NCBI RefSeq assembly: GCF_017306545.1
Contig: NZ_JAFKID010000012.1
Coordinates: 88,458-152,457 of the forward strand
Origin: Mesorhizobium sp.
Lineage (GTDB): Bacteria > Pseudomonadota > Alphaproteobacteria > Rhizobiales > Rhizobiaceae
DNA: 64,000 bases
Direction of reading: 5' to 3'
In this document: piece after piece, positions 7,381-18,073 of the stretch
How positions within the stretch are numbered: position 1 is the first letter of the stretch
Layout of the letters: every line of letters begins with the position of its first letter
Program-made: the position numbers and the translations under genes
Notes under the pieces: model-generated
What the model was told of the DNA's origin: nothing
Seen by the model: the letters and a program-made list of their open reading frames with translations, nothing else
Databases searched by the model: none

Positions 7381-7635
7381 TCACGCCAGCGCAGCCGGCC
7401 GGCGCAGGTGGTTCAGCGACTGCCGCAGCCCCGCGAACTCGTCCGGTTCGATACGATAGCCCTGCACCGAAATCGCCACCACGCGCTTGTCCGGCCCGTC
7501 GAGCCGATCGATCGCCACCAGCGCGTCCTCGATGTCGCGGCACGGCAGGTCGATCTCGGCCACGCCGCCCGAGCGGGCGGTGAGATAGATGTGCACGGGG
7601 GATATCTCGTCGGCGCGCGCGCTGCGGTGTCTCAT
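7381..7635 (-). CDS. Hypothetical protein, 84 residues
   Basis: I do not recognise the family. The product (MRHRSARADEISPVHIYLTA...) is soluble, with no signal peptide or membrane span, and looks like one small alpha/beta domain: VHIYLTARSGGVAEIDLP, a helix around DIEDALVAIDRL, then a strand RVVAISVQGYRI. Start 7635 follows GGAAAA; a longer in-frame start at 7686 would add 17 basic residues. It lies alone between the possible miniprotein and the DUF993 gene. Confidence 0.6.
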   Translation of the reverse strand: MRHRSARADEISPVHIYLTARSGGVAEIDLPCRDIEDALVAIDRLDGPDKRVVAISVQGYRIEPDEFAGLRQSLNHLRRPAALA

Positions 7636-7761
7636 GGGATTTTCCAGATGGGATCGGGGTTTCGCCCTCCTCCTCGGATCAATCACCCGCCGGTAAACAA
7701 TGTCTAAATTTTTAGGCGAATCCCACAGATGATTCGCACCGGAGACGGAGGACCACGGGCG

Positions 7762-8916
7762 CTATACGCCGGCCACCGCGCACAAGCTCTTCATGCGCGC
7801 GACGGCAAGGTCCGGATCGGCAAGCAGGCCTGCCTTGTCGGCCAGCCGGAAAACGTCGGCGTAGTGCAAAATGCCGCGCGCCGACTGCATGCCGCCGACC
7901 ATGGCGAAATGATCCTGATGGCCGTTCAGCCAGGCGATGAAGACGATGCCGGCCTTGTAATATTCCGTCGGCGCCTCGAAGATTTTGCGCGACAGCGGCA
8001 CGGTCGGCGCCATCAGCGCATCGTAGCCGGCATGGTCGCCCTGCGCGAGCTTTACCAGCGCCGCATTGGCGACCGGCGCGATCGCGTCGAAAATACCGAG
8101 CAGCGCATGGGAATGCCGGCGCCCGTCGCCGGCGATCAGTTCGGGATAGTTGAAATCGTCGCCGGTGAATAGGACGACACCGTCCGGCAGGCGGTCGCGC
8201 AAGGCGACTTCCTTGTCGGCGTCGAGCAGCGAAATCTTGATCCCCTCGACCTTGTCGGCATGGCGCTCGATGATGCCGACCACCGTGTCCAGCGCAGTCT
8301 CGAAATCGGCGGCGCCCCAGTATCCCTTCAACTGGGGGTCGAACATGTCGCCCAACCAGTGCAGGATGACCTTGCCCGACGCCTGCTCAAGAATGCGGTC
8401 GTAGACGCGGGCGTAATCCTCCGCGCCCTTCGCCGCCCGGGCGAGCGCCCGGCTCGCCATCATGATCGCCTTGCCGCCCTGCCCCTCGATGAAATCGAAC
8501 TGTTCCTCATAGGCGGCAATCACGTCGTCCAGCGAGCGTGCCGCCGCCGGCGCGAGTTGGTCCGTGCCGGCACCGGAAGCGAGGTCGGCGCCTGTCACCG
8601 TCTTCGCCTCGGCAATCGAACGACGGATCAACTCCTTCGCGCTTTGCCAGTCGAAGCCCATGCCGCGCTGCGAGGTGTCCATCGCCTCGGCGATGCGGAA
8701 GTCCAGTCGCCACAGGTGATGGCGAAAGGCCATCGTGCGGTCCCAGTCCACAACCGGCTTCGACCATGGGTCCGACATCGCCAGCGGGTTGGCCACGACA
8801 TGCGCCGCCGCATAGACGACGCGGGAAAAGCGAGGCGCGGCAACAGGGCGCACAACCTGTCCCGTCAGCGCGTAAGAGCGCCGGACGCCGTTGGCTTCAG
8901 GCAGGACGATGGCCAT
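7762..8916 (-). CDS. DUF993 protein, dihydrodipicolinate synthase-like
   Basis: A 384-residue protein of the DUF993 group, a divergent branch of the DapA/N-acetylneuraminate lyase TIM-barrel superfamily; family members likely catalyse aldol or retro-aldol chemistry through a lysine Schiff base. Strand-end motifs include GKVILHWLGDMFDP, VEGIKISLLD (candidate Schiff-base lysine) and VVLFTGDDFNYPELI. It is transcribed away from lacI at 9071 and its promoter is straddled by a LacI-type palindrome, so it clearly belongs to this catabolic region. In such a pathway it would split a keto-acid or keto-sugar intermediate; the exact substrate is unknown. Confidence 0.8.
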   Translation of the reverse strand: MAIVLPEANGVRRSYALTGQVVRPVAAPRFSRVVYAAAHVVANPLAMSDPWSKPVVDWDRTMAFRHHLWRLDFRIAEAMDTSQRGMGFDWQSAKELIRRSIAEAKTVTGADLASGAGTDQLAPAAARSLDDVIAAYEEQFDFIEGQGGKAIMMASRALARAAKGAEDYARVYDRILEQASGKVILHWLGDMFDPQLKGYWGAADFETALDTVVGIIERHADKVEGIKISLLDADKEVALRDRLPDGVVLFTGDDFNYPELIAGDGRRHSHALLGIFDAIAPVANAALVKLAQGDHAGYDALMAPTVPLSRKIFEAPTEYYKAGIVFIAWLNGHQDHFAMVGGMQSARGILHYADVFRLADKAGLLADPDLAVARMKSLCAVAGV

Positions 8917-8936
8917 GGAAATCTCCCTATATCGCC

Positions 8937-8965
8937 CTGATAAATGGAACGTTCCAATAAATCAA
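8937..8965 (-). promoter_or_regulatory. DUF993 promoter with LacI-type operator O1
   Basis: On the minus strand TTGATT (8965-8960), a 17-nt spacer and TATCAG (8942-8937). The spacer holds the perfect 12-bp palindrome TGGAACGTTCCA (8945-8956) with a central CG step, as LacI-family repressors prefer. Binding there would block RNA polymerase directly. Confidence 0.75.
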
Positions 8966-9003
8966 GAAGCATGATTTTAGAATTGACCCATATTTTATGG
9001 ACA

Positions 9004-9040
9004 TTGACGGAACACAGCGGATGTGATTTAGAACGTTCCA
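9004..9040 (+). promoter_or_regulatory. lacI promoter with LacI-type operator O2
   Basis: TTGACG (9004-9009), 17 nt, TTTAGA (9027-9032), overlapped by the second palindrome AGAACGTTCCA (core GAACGTTC, 9030-9040). The centre lies 84 bp from O1, or eight helical turns, so both sites are on the same DNA face. This suggests autoregulation and possible looping. Confidence 0.68.
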
Positions 9041-9070
9041 ATAATTTCAACCAAAAGCGATGGCTCGGAA

Positions 9071-11145
<2,075 letters not shown>

Positions 11146-11147
11146 TG

Positions 11148-12749
11148 ATGACCAAACTCATGACCGCCGCCGAGGCGGCCGCCCTCATTCCGGACGGGGC
11201 CGTCGTCTCCGTCTCCTCCTCCTCCGGTCTCGGTTGCCCGGACGCGGTGCTGGCCGCCATCGGCGCGCGTTTCGAGGCGGAAGGCCATCCGAGGAACCTC
11301 ACCACGCTGCACCCGATCGCCGCGGGCGACATGTGGGGCATCAAGGGCATCGATCATCTGGCCAAGCCCGGCCTGTTGAAGAAGACGCTCGCCGGCTCCT
11401 ATCCCTCCGGCCCCTCCTCCGCCGAGCCGCCGAAAATCTGGCAGATGATCGGCGACAATGCCGTCGCCGCCTACAACGTGCCCTCCGGTATCCTCTTCGA
11501 CATGCACCGCGAGGCTGCCGCCAAGCGGCCAGGCGTGCTCACCAAGGTCGGCTTGGATACCTTCGTCGACCCACGCCAGCAGGGCTGCGCCATGAACGAG
11601 GCGGCGTCAGACCCGATCGTGCGGGTAGAAAACTTCGACGGCGAGGAATGGCTCTATTTTCCGGCAATAGCGCCGCAAATCTCTATCATCCGCGCCACCA
11701 GCGCCGACGAGCGCGGCAACCTCACCTACGAGCACGAAGGCGCCTATCTCGGCGCGCTGGAACAGGCCATGGCCGCCCGCACCAACGGCGGCGTGGTTGT
11801 CGCGCAGGTCAAGCGCGTGGTCGAGAACGGCACCCTGAAGCCGCACGACGTGCGCGTGCCGGGCGTGCTGGTCGACCACATCGTCGTCGATCCAGACCAG
11901 TTACAGACCACCCAGACGCCCTACGATCCGGCGATCTCGGGCGAGATATTCCGTCCGCTCTCGACCTTCCGCACCCCGGCCTTCGACATCCAGAAGGTGA
12001 TCGCGCGCCGCATCGCCATGGAACTGGCCGACGGCTGGGCGGTCAACATCGGCTTCGGCATCTCGGCCAACGTGCCGCGCATTCTCCTGGAAGAAGGCCA
12101 GCACGGCAAGGTGACGTGGGTGATCGAACAGGGCGCGGTCGGCGGCGTGCCGCTTCTCGACTTCAAGTTCGGCTGCGCCTCCAACGCCGAGGCGATCATG
12201 CCTTCGCCGCACCAGTTCACCTATTTCCAGGCCGGCGGCTTCGACGCCTCACTGCTGTCCTTCCTGCAAATCGACCGGCACGGCTCCGTCAACGTCTCGA
12301 AACTGTCGGTACGCCCGCATGTGACGGCCGGCTGCGGCGGCTTCGTCGACATCACAGCTAGAGCGAGGAAGATCGTCTTCTCCGGCTTCTTCAACGCCGG
12401 CGCAAAACTCTCCGTGGCCGACGGCACCGTGCGCATCGACAAGGAAGGCAAGGTGAAGAAGATCGTCAGCGAGGTCGAGCACGTCTCGTTCTCCGGCCGC
12501 CGCGCGGTCCAGCAAGGGCAGGACATCACCTACATCACCGAGCGCTGCGTCATGAAGCTGACGCCGGACGGGCTGATGGTGACGGAAATCGCCCCCGGCG
12601 TCGACCTCGAACGCGACGTGCTCGGCCAATCCGAGATTCCGCTGGCGGTGGCGAAGGACCTCAAGGTCACGCCGGCCGCGCTCTACCATGAAGCCCCGAT
12701 CGGGTTGACCCTGAACGGCGGCGCTTCGCTTGGAGGCAATCATGGCTAG
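11148..12749 (+). CDS. Acyl-CoA:carboxylate CoA-transferase, fused subunits
   Basis: A 533-residue class I CoA-transferase with alpha and beta halves on one chain, like propionate/acetate CoA-transferases of the YdiF type. The N-half begins MTKLMTAAEAAALIPDGAVV. The C-half carries the catalytic glutamate in VIEQGAVGG (Glu327), which forms the glutamyl-CoA thioester. It would activate a free carboxylic acid using a CoA donor. ATG 11148 lies two bases after the upstream stop, so it is co-transcribed with the oxidoreductase. Placed just before an enoyl-CoA hydratase, it suggests that the pathway goes through CoA esters. Confidence 0.9.
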   Translation: MTKLMTAAEAAALIPDGAVVSVSSSSGLGCPDAVLAAIGARFEAEGHPRNLTTLHPIAAGDMWGIKGIDHLAKPGLLKKTLAGSYPSGPSSAEPPKIWQMIGDNAVAAYNVPSGILFDMHREAAAKRPGVLTKVGLDTFVDPRQQGCAMNEAASDPIVRVENFDGEEWLYFPAIAPQISIIRATSADERGNLTYEHEGAYLGALEQAMAARTNGGVVVAQVKRVVENGTLKPHDVRVPGVLVDHIVVDPDQLQTTQTPYDPAISGEIFRPLSTFRTPAFDIQKVIARRIAMELADGWAVNIGFGISANVPRILLEEGQHGKVTWVIEQGAVGGVPLLDFKFGCASNAEAIMPSPHQFTYFQAGGFDASLLSFLQIDRHGSVNVSKLSVRPHVTAGCGGFVDITARARKIVFSGFFNAGAKLSVADGTVRIDKEGKVKKIVSEVEHVSFSGRRAVQQGQDITYITERCVMKLTPDGLMVTEIAPGVDLERDVLGQSEIPLAVAKDLKVTPAALYHEAPIGLTLNGGASLGGNHG

Positions 12750-12764
12750 GATATTTGCCTTGAT

Positions 12765-12858
12765 ACCCCCACCCCTAACCCCTCCCCTCAAGGGGGAGGG
12801 GAAGCTGCCGCGCCCTGAATCCCCCTCCCCCTTGAGGGGAGGGGTTAGGGGTGGGGGT
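12765..12858. repeat. C-rich palindromic repeat, family D, copy 1
   Basis: A long inverted repeat: arm 12765-12801 (ACCCCCACCCCTAACCCC..., itself followed by a local CCCCTC/GAGGGG hairpin) and the complementary arm 12821-12858, with a ~19-nt centre. A shorter perfect copy of the arms lies at 27754-27804. It fills the gap between the CoA-transferase and hydratase genes within one operon. Confidence 0.9.
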
Positions 12859-12886
12859 TCATTCCCACCAACGCATGAGGCCCACC

Positions 12887-13660
12887 ATGCCTGACCTCGT
12901 CACCTTCGAGCAGGACGGCTCTATCGGCACGATCACGCTCAATCGTCCGGAAAAATTCAACGCGCTCGATATCCCCATGCTGCGCGCTCTGGAAGCCGCG
13001 CTGGACTCCGCCGAACTTGCCGCTGACGTTCGCGTCGTGCTGCTGCGCGGCGAAGGCAAGGGGTTTTGCGCCGGCGGTGATATCGAAGCCTGGGCGGCCA
13101 TGAGTGCGGCCGACTTCCAGCACCAGTGGGTGCGCTACGGCCACCGCGTCTTCGACCGCCTCGCGCGATTGCGCCAGCCGACCATTGCCGTTTTGTCCGG
13201 TCATGCGCTCGGCGGCGGGCTGGAACTGGCCGCCGCTTGCGACCTGCGCGTCGCCGAGCGGCAGATCAAACTCGGCTTCCCCGAAACCTCCATCGGCGTC
13301 GTGCCCGGCTGGTCCGGCACGCAGCGCGCGGTGCGCCGCTTCGGCGCGCAGGCGGTACGCCGCATGGCGCTGGGCGGCGAGATGTTCGCCGCGCCCGAGG
13401 CGCTGCCGCTCGGCATCGTCGATCGCGTCGTGGAAACCGGCGCCGCGCTCACCGAGGCCAAGGCATGGGGAGAAAAGATCGCCGCGCGCGGCCCGCTCGC
13501 CACCGAAGCGGCCAAGCTGATGATCGCCGTTGCCGAAGGCGAGGAAAGCGCTTCTTCAGCCGAAGCCTTAGCCAGTGGATTCATCGCCTTAACGGGCGAC
13601 CTGAAAACAGGGGCAGAGGCCTTCCGAACCAAGACAATTCCTGAATTTTCAAGATCCTAG
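12887..13660 (+). CDS. Enoyl-CoA hydratase/isomerase family protein
   Basis: A 257-residue crotonase-fold enzyme that would hydrate an enoyl-CoA or perform related CoA-ester chemistry. Oxyanion-hole motifs GKGFCAGGDIEAW and GHALGGGLELAAACD are present. Both acid/base glutamates of the hydratase type can be seen (GGLELA and FPETSIGVVPG). ATG 12887 has GAGG 7 bases before it; a GTG further upstream lies inside the palindromic repeat and is not credible as a start. It is separated from the CoA-transferase only by that repeat. Confidence 0.88.
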   Translation: MPDLVTFEQDGSIGTITLNRPEKFNALDIPMLRALEAALDSAELAADVRVVLLRGEGKGFCAGGDIEAWAAMSAADFQHQWVRYGHRVFDRLARLRQPTIAVLSGHALGGGLELAAACDLRVAERQIKLGFPETSIGVVPGWSGTQRAVRRFGAQAVRRMALGGEMFAAPEALPLGIVDRVVETGAALTEAKAWGEKIAARGPLATEAAKLMIAVAEGEESASSAEALASGFIALTGDLKTGAEAFRTKTIPEFSRS

Positions 13661-13686
13661 ACCAACAGCCGGAATCAAGACATCAC

Positions 13687-15198
13687 ATGAACGCGCCCCT
13701 CCAAATCGCCATGCCGAAAGAGGCTTCGGCCTCGCCGAAGACCTACCGGCTGCTGATCGGCGGCAAGCACGTCGAGGCCCGCGACGGCCGCACCATCGAA
13801 CGCCGTTCGCCCGGTCACGGCTTCGTCGTCTCACGCTATGCACAGGCAGGCGCGGCCGATGTCGAAGCGGCCGTGCAGGCTGCCCACAAGGCCTTCCAGA
13901 GCGGCCCATGGCCGCGCATGAAGGGTTCGGAACGCGCTGCCGTCCTGCTGAGGACCGCCGACCTGATCGAGTCCCGGCTGGAGGATATCGCCCGCCTCGA
14001 CGCGCTGGAATCCGGCAAGCCGATCGCCCAGGCGCGCGGCGAGATCGCCGGCAGCGTCGACATTTGGCGCTATGCCGCGGCGCTCGCCCGCACGCTCCAT
14101 GGCGAATCTTACGCCAACCTCGGCGACGCCATGCTGGGCGTGGTGGTGCGCGAGCCGGTCGGCGTGGTGTCCATCATCACGCCGTGGAATTTCCCTTTCC
14201 TCATCGTCAGCCAGAAGTTGCCCTTCGCGCTCGCCGCCGGCTGCACGGCGGTGGTGAAGCCGAGCGAGATGACCTCGGCCTCCACCTTCCTGCTCGGCGA
14301 CCTGCTGCTCGAGGCCGGCCTGCCGGAAGGCGCCGTCAACGTGCTGGCGGGCTACGGCGCCGACGTCGGCGCGCCGATGGTGGCGCATCCGCTGGTCGAG
14401 ATGGTCTCCTTCACCGGCTCCACCCGCGTCGGCAAGCTCACCATGGCGGCTGCGTCCGACTCGCTGAAGAAAGTGTCGATGGAACTCGGCGGCAAGAACG
14501 GCCAGATCGTCTTCCCCGACGCCGATCTCGAAGCGGCCGCCGACGCAGCCGTCTTCGGCGGCTTCTTCAATGCCGGCGAATGCTGCAACGCCGGCTCGCG
14601 CCTCATCGTCCATAAGGCCGTCGCCGACGACTTCCTCGCCGCCGTGCGCGCACTGACGGCAAAGGTCCGCGTCGGCGACCCGCTGGACGACGCCACCAAG
14701 GTCGGTGCGATGATCTCGACCGATCATCTCGCCAAGGTCGCGTCCTATGTCGAGGCGGCGGCAAAAGACGGTGCCGCCATCGCCACAGGCGGCGCCGGCC
14801 TGCCCTCAAACGCCGGCCAATATCTCGACCCGACCATCGTCGCCGGCGTGCGGCCACAGATGGCCATCGCCCGGGAGGAAGTGTTCGGACCGGTGCTGTC
14901 GGTGCTGACCTTCGCCACGCCTGAAGAGGCGATGCACATCGCCAACGATACGCCTTACGGTCTTTCGGCCGGCGTGTGGAGCGGCAGCATCGACACCTGC
15001 ATGGAAATCGCGCGCGGCGTGCGCTCGGGCACCGTCTGGGTCAACACCTTCATGGAAGGTTATCCGGAGCTTCCCTTCGGCGGCTACAAACAATCCGGTC
15101 TCGGCCGCGAATTGGGCAAGCGCGCCGTCGAGGATTACACCGAGGAAAAGACCATCCAGTTCCATCGCGGCCGGCGTACCGGCTGGTGGGTCGGCTGA
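13687..15198 (+). CDS. NAD(P)-dependent aldehyde dehydrogenase
   Basis: A 503-residue ALDH superfamily enzyme that oxidises an aldehyde intermediate to its acid. The cofactor-domain motif VVSIITPWNFPFLI, general base Glu266 (MELGGKNG) and nucleophile Cys300 (FFNAGECCNAGSR) are all in place. The C-terminal PFGGYKQSGLGRELGKRAVEDYTEEKT is typical of betaine-aldehyde and sugar-aldehyde branches. It is 26 bp after the hydratase gene. Its acid product may feed the CoA-transferase, but the order of steps is inference. Confidence 0.92.
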   Translation: MNAPLQIAMPKEASASPKTYRLLIGGKHVEARDGRTIERRSPGHGFVVSRYAQAGAADVEAAVQAAHKAFQSGPWPRMKGSERAAVLLRTADLIESRLEDIARLDALESGKPIAQARGEIAGSVDIWRYAAALARTLHGESYANLGDAMLGVVVREPVGVVSIITPWNFPFLIVSQKLPFALAAGCTAVVKPSEMTSASTFLLGDLLLEAGLPEGAVNVLAGYGADVGAPMVAHPLVEMVSFTGSTRVGKLTMAAASDSLKKVSMELGGKNGQIVFPDADLEAAADAAVFGGFFNAGECCNAGSRLIVHKAVADDFLAAVRALTAKVRVGDPLDDATKVGAMISTDHLAKVASYVEAAAKDGAAIATGGAGLPSNAGQYLDPTIVAGVRPQMAIAREEVFGPVLSVLTFATPEEAMHIANDTPYGLSAGVWSGSIDTCMEIARGVRSGTVWVNTFMEGYPELPFGGYKQSGLGRELGKRAVEDYTEEKTIQFHRGRRTGWWVG

Positions 15199-15348
15199 CG
15201 GCATCGGAGGGCCGGGGCAGGAAGATGAGACAGGCACGTTCCAACCGCAGGACGGAGGCGTGGGAGGGCCAGGCAGCGGCAGTTGCCCGGCCAGCTCGGT
15301 CATCCGGTCGCGTTGGAACAAATCGATTGAAATTCCGGAGTCGCTCTC

Positions 15349-15385
15349 TTGACGGCTTTGCGGCAATGCGATTAGATCGATCTAA
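15349..15385 (+). promoter_or_regulatory. Promoter and operator of the second LacI/ABC operon
   Basis: TTGACG (15349-15354), a 17-nt spacer, TTAGAT (15372-15377). The -10 box is part of a perfect 14-bp palindrome TTAGATCGATCTAA (15372-15385) with a central CG, a strong candidate operator for the LacI protein encoded 47 bp downstream. Confidence 0.75.
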
Positions 15386-15431
15386 CAGCCGGCATATCTT
15401 ACAAACAGACCGGCACGGGAGGAGGGTTCCG

Positions 15432-16508
15432 GTGTCGTTGCGCGCACGAGCGACCGTGCTTGATATCGCCCGCCAGGCGGGCGTTTCGCGCGCGACCGTC
15501 TCGCTCGTCCTGCGCGGTTCGGACCGCATCAAGCCGGAGACGGCCGACAAGGTGCGCCAGGCGATGAAGGAGGTTGGGTACGTCTACAACCGCGCCGCCG
15601 CCAATCTGCGCTCCGCCCGCACCAATTTCGTCGGCATGGTCATGTCCGACCTGAAGAACCCGTTCTTCTCCGAGCTGGCGGTCGGCATCGAGGACAGCCT
15701 TTACCGGCTCGGCCTCACCCCGATCCTCGCCAACACCAACGACGATCTCGCCCGCCAGCGGCAGGTGCTGCAATCGATGCTGGAATACGGCGTGCTGGGC
15801 GTCATCCTCAGTCCCGCGCGGGCGACCGATGCCGGCCATCTCGCGCTTCCGCCGACGGCGCCGCCCGTCATCCTCGCCATGCGCAAGATCGACGGCTGCG
15901 ACCTGCCCTATGTCGGCCAGGACAACGCCAGCGGCGCGCGCAAGGCGGCCGAGCATCTCGTCGCGCTCGGCCACACCCGCATCGCCTTCTTCGGCGGCGA
16001 CCCGGCCATCACCACCCAACAGGAGCGCTATCGCGGCTACTGCGAGGCTCTACGAGCCGCCGGGCTGCCGCTCCTGCCCGACCTGCTGTTCGAGACGGAC
16101 GTCACCAGGGACGGCGGCGGCGAAGCCATGGAGCGCGCGATGGCGAGCGCCGCGAAGCCGACGGCAGCCGTCTGCTACAACGACCTGATCGCCATCGGCG
16201 CGACGCGCGCTCTGGCCATGCGCGGCCTCAAGGCCGGCGAGGATTTCGCCATCGTCGGCTTCGACAATCTGAGCGAAGCCAAGGACAATTTCCCGCCGCT
16301 GACCACCATCGACGCCGAAACCATGGCGATGGGCGACCGCGCGGCGCAGATCCTGATCGGCCTGATCGACGGGCCCGCCCGGTCGACGGCGACAGCCGTC
16401 ACCGGCGGCAGCAGACTCGTCGTGCGCGATTCCTGCGGCGCGCGCTTGACCGGGCGCTCCGGCGCAGTTTCCAATCGGGTTTCATCGCGGGCCAGCCTGA
16501 CGGGATAG
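15432..16508 (+). CDS. LacI-family transcriptional regulator 2
   Basis: A 358-residue LacI repressor: HTH TVLDIARQAGVSRATVSLVL, hinge NRAAANLRSARTNFVG, effector domain to residue ~340. The GTG at 15432 follows GGAGGG and gives the standard LacI N-terminus; longer in-frame starts would lie inside the aldehyde dehydrogenase gene. It closely resembles the regulator at 9071 over the whole length, as from a duplication, but its operator candidate differs. It opens the transporter operon with its own promoter, so uptake may respond to a different ligand from the catabolic genes. Confidence 0.9.
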   Translation: MSLRARATVLDIARQAGVSRATVSLVLRGSDRIKPETADKVRQAMKEVGYVYNRAAANLRSARTNFVGMVMSDLKNPFFSELAVGIEDSLYRLGLTPILANTNDDLARQRQVLQSMLEYGVLGVILSPARATDAGHLALPPTAPPVILAMRKIDGCDLPYVGQDNASGARKAAEHLVALGHTRIAFFGGDPAITTQQERYRGYCEALRAAGLPLLPDLLFETDVTRDGGGEAMERAMASAAKPTAAVCYNDLIAIGATRALAMRGLKAGEDFAIVGFDNLSEAKDNFPPLTTIDAETMAMGDRAAQILIGLIDGPARSTATAVTGGSRLVVRDSCGARLTGRSGAVSNRVSSRASLTG

Positions 16509-16574
16509 AGGCTGGCCGCGCTGGGAGGTGCGGCGCTCCGGCGCCGCAGGCAAGATCAACAATGGAGGAAGACA

Positions 16575-17834
16575 ATGTTGCGTAAACTGCTTATCGGAAC
16601 CATGCTCGCGGGCGGCCTCGTCGCCGGCTATTCGGCGACGACCTACGCGGCGGGCGGCTCCGTCGAAGTGCTGCACTGGTGGACGTCCGGCGGCGAGGCC
16701 GCGGCGCTCGACGTGCTCAAGAAGAAGCTCGAGAGCCAGGGCATCACCTGGAAGGACATGCCGGTTGCCGGCGGCGGTGGCGAGCAGGCCATGACCACCC
16801 TGCGCGCCCGCGTCACCGCAGGCGACCCGCCGACCGCCGTGCAGGCGCTGGGTTACGACATCACCGACTGGGCCAAGCAGGGCGTGGTGGGCGACCTTTC
16901 GGACGTCGCCAACAAGGAAGGCTGGGACAAGGTCATCCCCGGCGCGTTGCAGAACTTCGCCAAGTATGACGGCAAGTGGATCGCCGCGCCCGTCAACGTC
17001 CACTCCACCAACTGGCTGTGGATCAACAAGAAGGACCTCGACGCCGCCGGCGGCAAGGCGCCGGAGAGCTGGGACGAACTGATCGCCGTGCTCGACAAGA
17101 TGAAGGCCAACGGCATCATCCCGATCGTCGGCGGCGGCAACGCCTGGAACGCGGCGACCATGTTCGATTCCGTCGTGCTGTCGCTCGGCACCGACTTCTA
17201 CAAGGCCTCGATGGTCGACCTCGATCCGGCCGCGCTCAGCGGCGACAAGATGGTCGAAGCCTTCACCCGCCTGTCGAAGCTGCGCTCCTATGTCGACGAC
17301 AACTTCTCGGGCCGTGAATGGAACCTCGATTCCGCCATGGTCATCGAAGGCAAGGCCGGCATGCAGATCATGGGCGACTGGGCCAAGGGCGAGTTCGTGC
17401 ACGCCAAGAAGAAGCCGGGCGAGGATTTCGTCTGCATCCGCTTCCCCGGCACGCAGGGCGCCGTCACCTTCAACTCCGACATGTTCATGATGTTCAAGGT
17501 CGGCGAGGACAAGAAGGCCGCGCAGTTGCAGATGGCGTCCGACATCATGAGCCCGGACTTCCAGTCGTCGTTCAACGTGGTGAAGGGTTCGGTGCCGGCG
17601 CGCACCGACGTTCCGGACACCGCCTTCGACGCATGCGGCAAGAAGGGCATCAAGGACCTCGCCGAAGCCAACGAGAAGGGCACGCTCTTCGGCTCGATGT
17701 CGCAGGGTTACGCCAGCCCGGCGGCGATCAAGAACGCCATGTATGACGTGATCACCCGCGAATACAACGGCGACATCGACCCCAAGGAAGCCGCCAAGGA
17801 ACTGGCGGCCGCCGTGGCTGCCGCCAAGGGGTGA
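16575..17834 (+). CDS. Carbohydrate ABC transporter substrate-binding protein
   Basis: A 419-residue periplasmic binding protein of family 1 (maltose/glucose type). The signal peptide spans about residues 1-25 ([20 protein letters not shown], cleaved near TYAA). The mature part begins [20 protein letters not shown], as in glucose/oligosaccharide binders; aromatic residues there usually stack on sugar rings. The start follows GGAGGAAG. It precedes two permeases and an ATPase, forming a complete importer. Between it and the first permease lies a ~180-bp palindromic mosaic that may favour higher expression of the binding protein. Confidence 0.92.
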   Translation: MLRKLLIGTMLAGGLVAGYSATTYAAGGSVEVLHWWTSGGEAAALDVLKKKLESQGITWKDMPVAGGGGEQAMTTLRARVTAGDPPTAVQALGYDITDWAKQGVVGDLSDVANKEGWDKVIPGALQNFAKYDGKWIAAPVNVHSTNWLWINKKDLDAAGGKAPESWDELIAVLDKMKANGIIPIVGGGNAWNAATMFDSVVLSLGTDFYKASMVDLDPAALSGDKMVEAFTRLSKLRSYVDDNFSGREWNLDSAMVIEGKAGMQIMGDWAKGEFVHAKKKPGEDFVCIRFPGTQGAVTFNSDMFMMFKVGEDKKAAQLQMASDIMSPDFQSSFNVVKGSVPARTDVPDTAFDACGKKGIKDLAEANEKGTLFGSMSQGYASPAAIKNAMYDVITREYNGDIDPKEAAKELAAAVAAAKG

Positions 17835-17861
17835 GCATCACGAGAGGCAGTATCGGCACCG

Positions 17862-18044
17862 CCGGCGCTGCCCCTCACCCTTACCCTCTCCCCGTAAACG
17901 GGGAGAGGGAGATCGCCGGCGTCGCCGCTTGTCCCTTCTCCCCGTTCACGAGGAGGTGAGGAGCGGTCTGCGAAGCGGACGAAAAGCCAATTGCTTGGCT
18001 TTTCGAGTGACGAACGCAGACAGGCGGATGAGGGGCGGCGCCGC
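17862..18044. repeat. Mosaic palindromic repeat, family C, copy 1
   Basis: Nested inverted repeats: an outer pair GGCGCTGCCCCTCA...TGAGGGGCGGCGCC, the inner hairpin CCTCTCCCCGT/ACGGGGAGAGG (17885-17908), and a second hairpin GAAAAGCCAA/TTGGCTTTTC around 17981-18005. The same modules recur at 22539-22710. No gene lies in this gap of ~240 bp. Confidence 0.85.
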
Positions 18045-18073
18045 CTTTCTTTCAGTTTCCAGGAACCCGGGCC

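Noticed and set aside
12765-12858. Possible CRISPR-like repeat cluster
   Set aside because: It is a single inverted repeat with one distant partial copy; there are no regularly spaced direct repeats and no cas genes.
12851-12886. Longer enoyl-CoA hydratase starting at GTG 12851
   Set aside because: The extra codons lie in the palindromic repeat and do not resemble crotonase N-termini; ATG 12887 has a proper ribosome site.
14976-15431. Extended N-terminus for the second LacI regulator
   Set aside because: The in-frame extension lies largely inside the aldehyde dehydrogenase gene in another frame; GTG 15432 gives the canonical LacI start and sits just after the promoter/operator.
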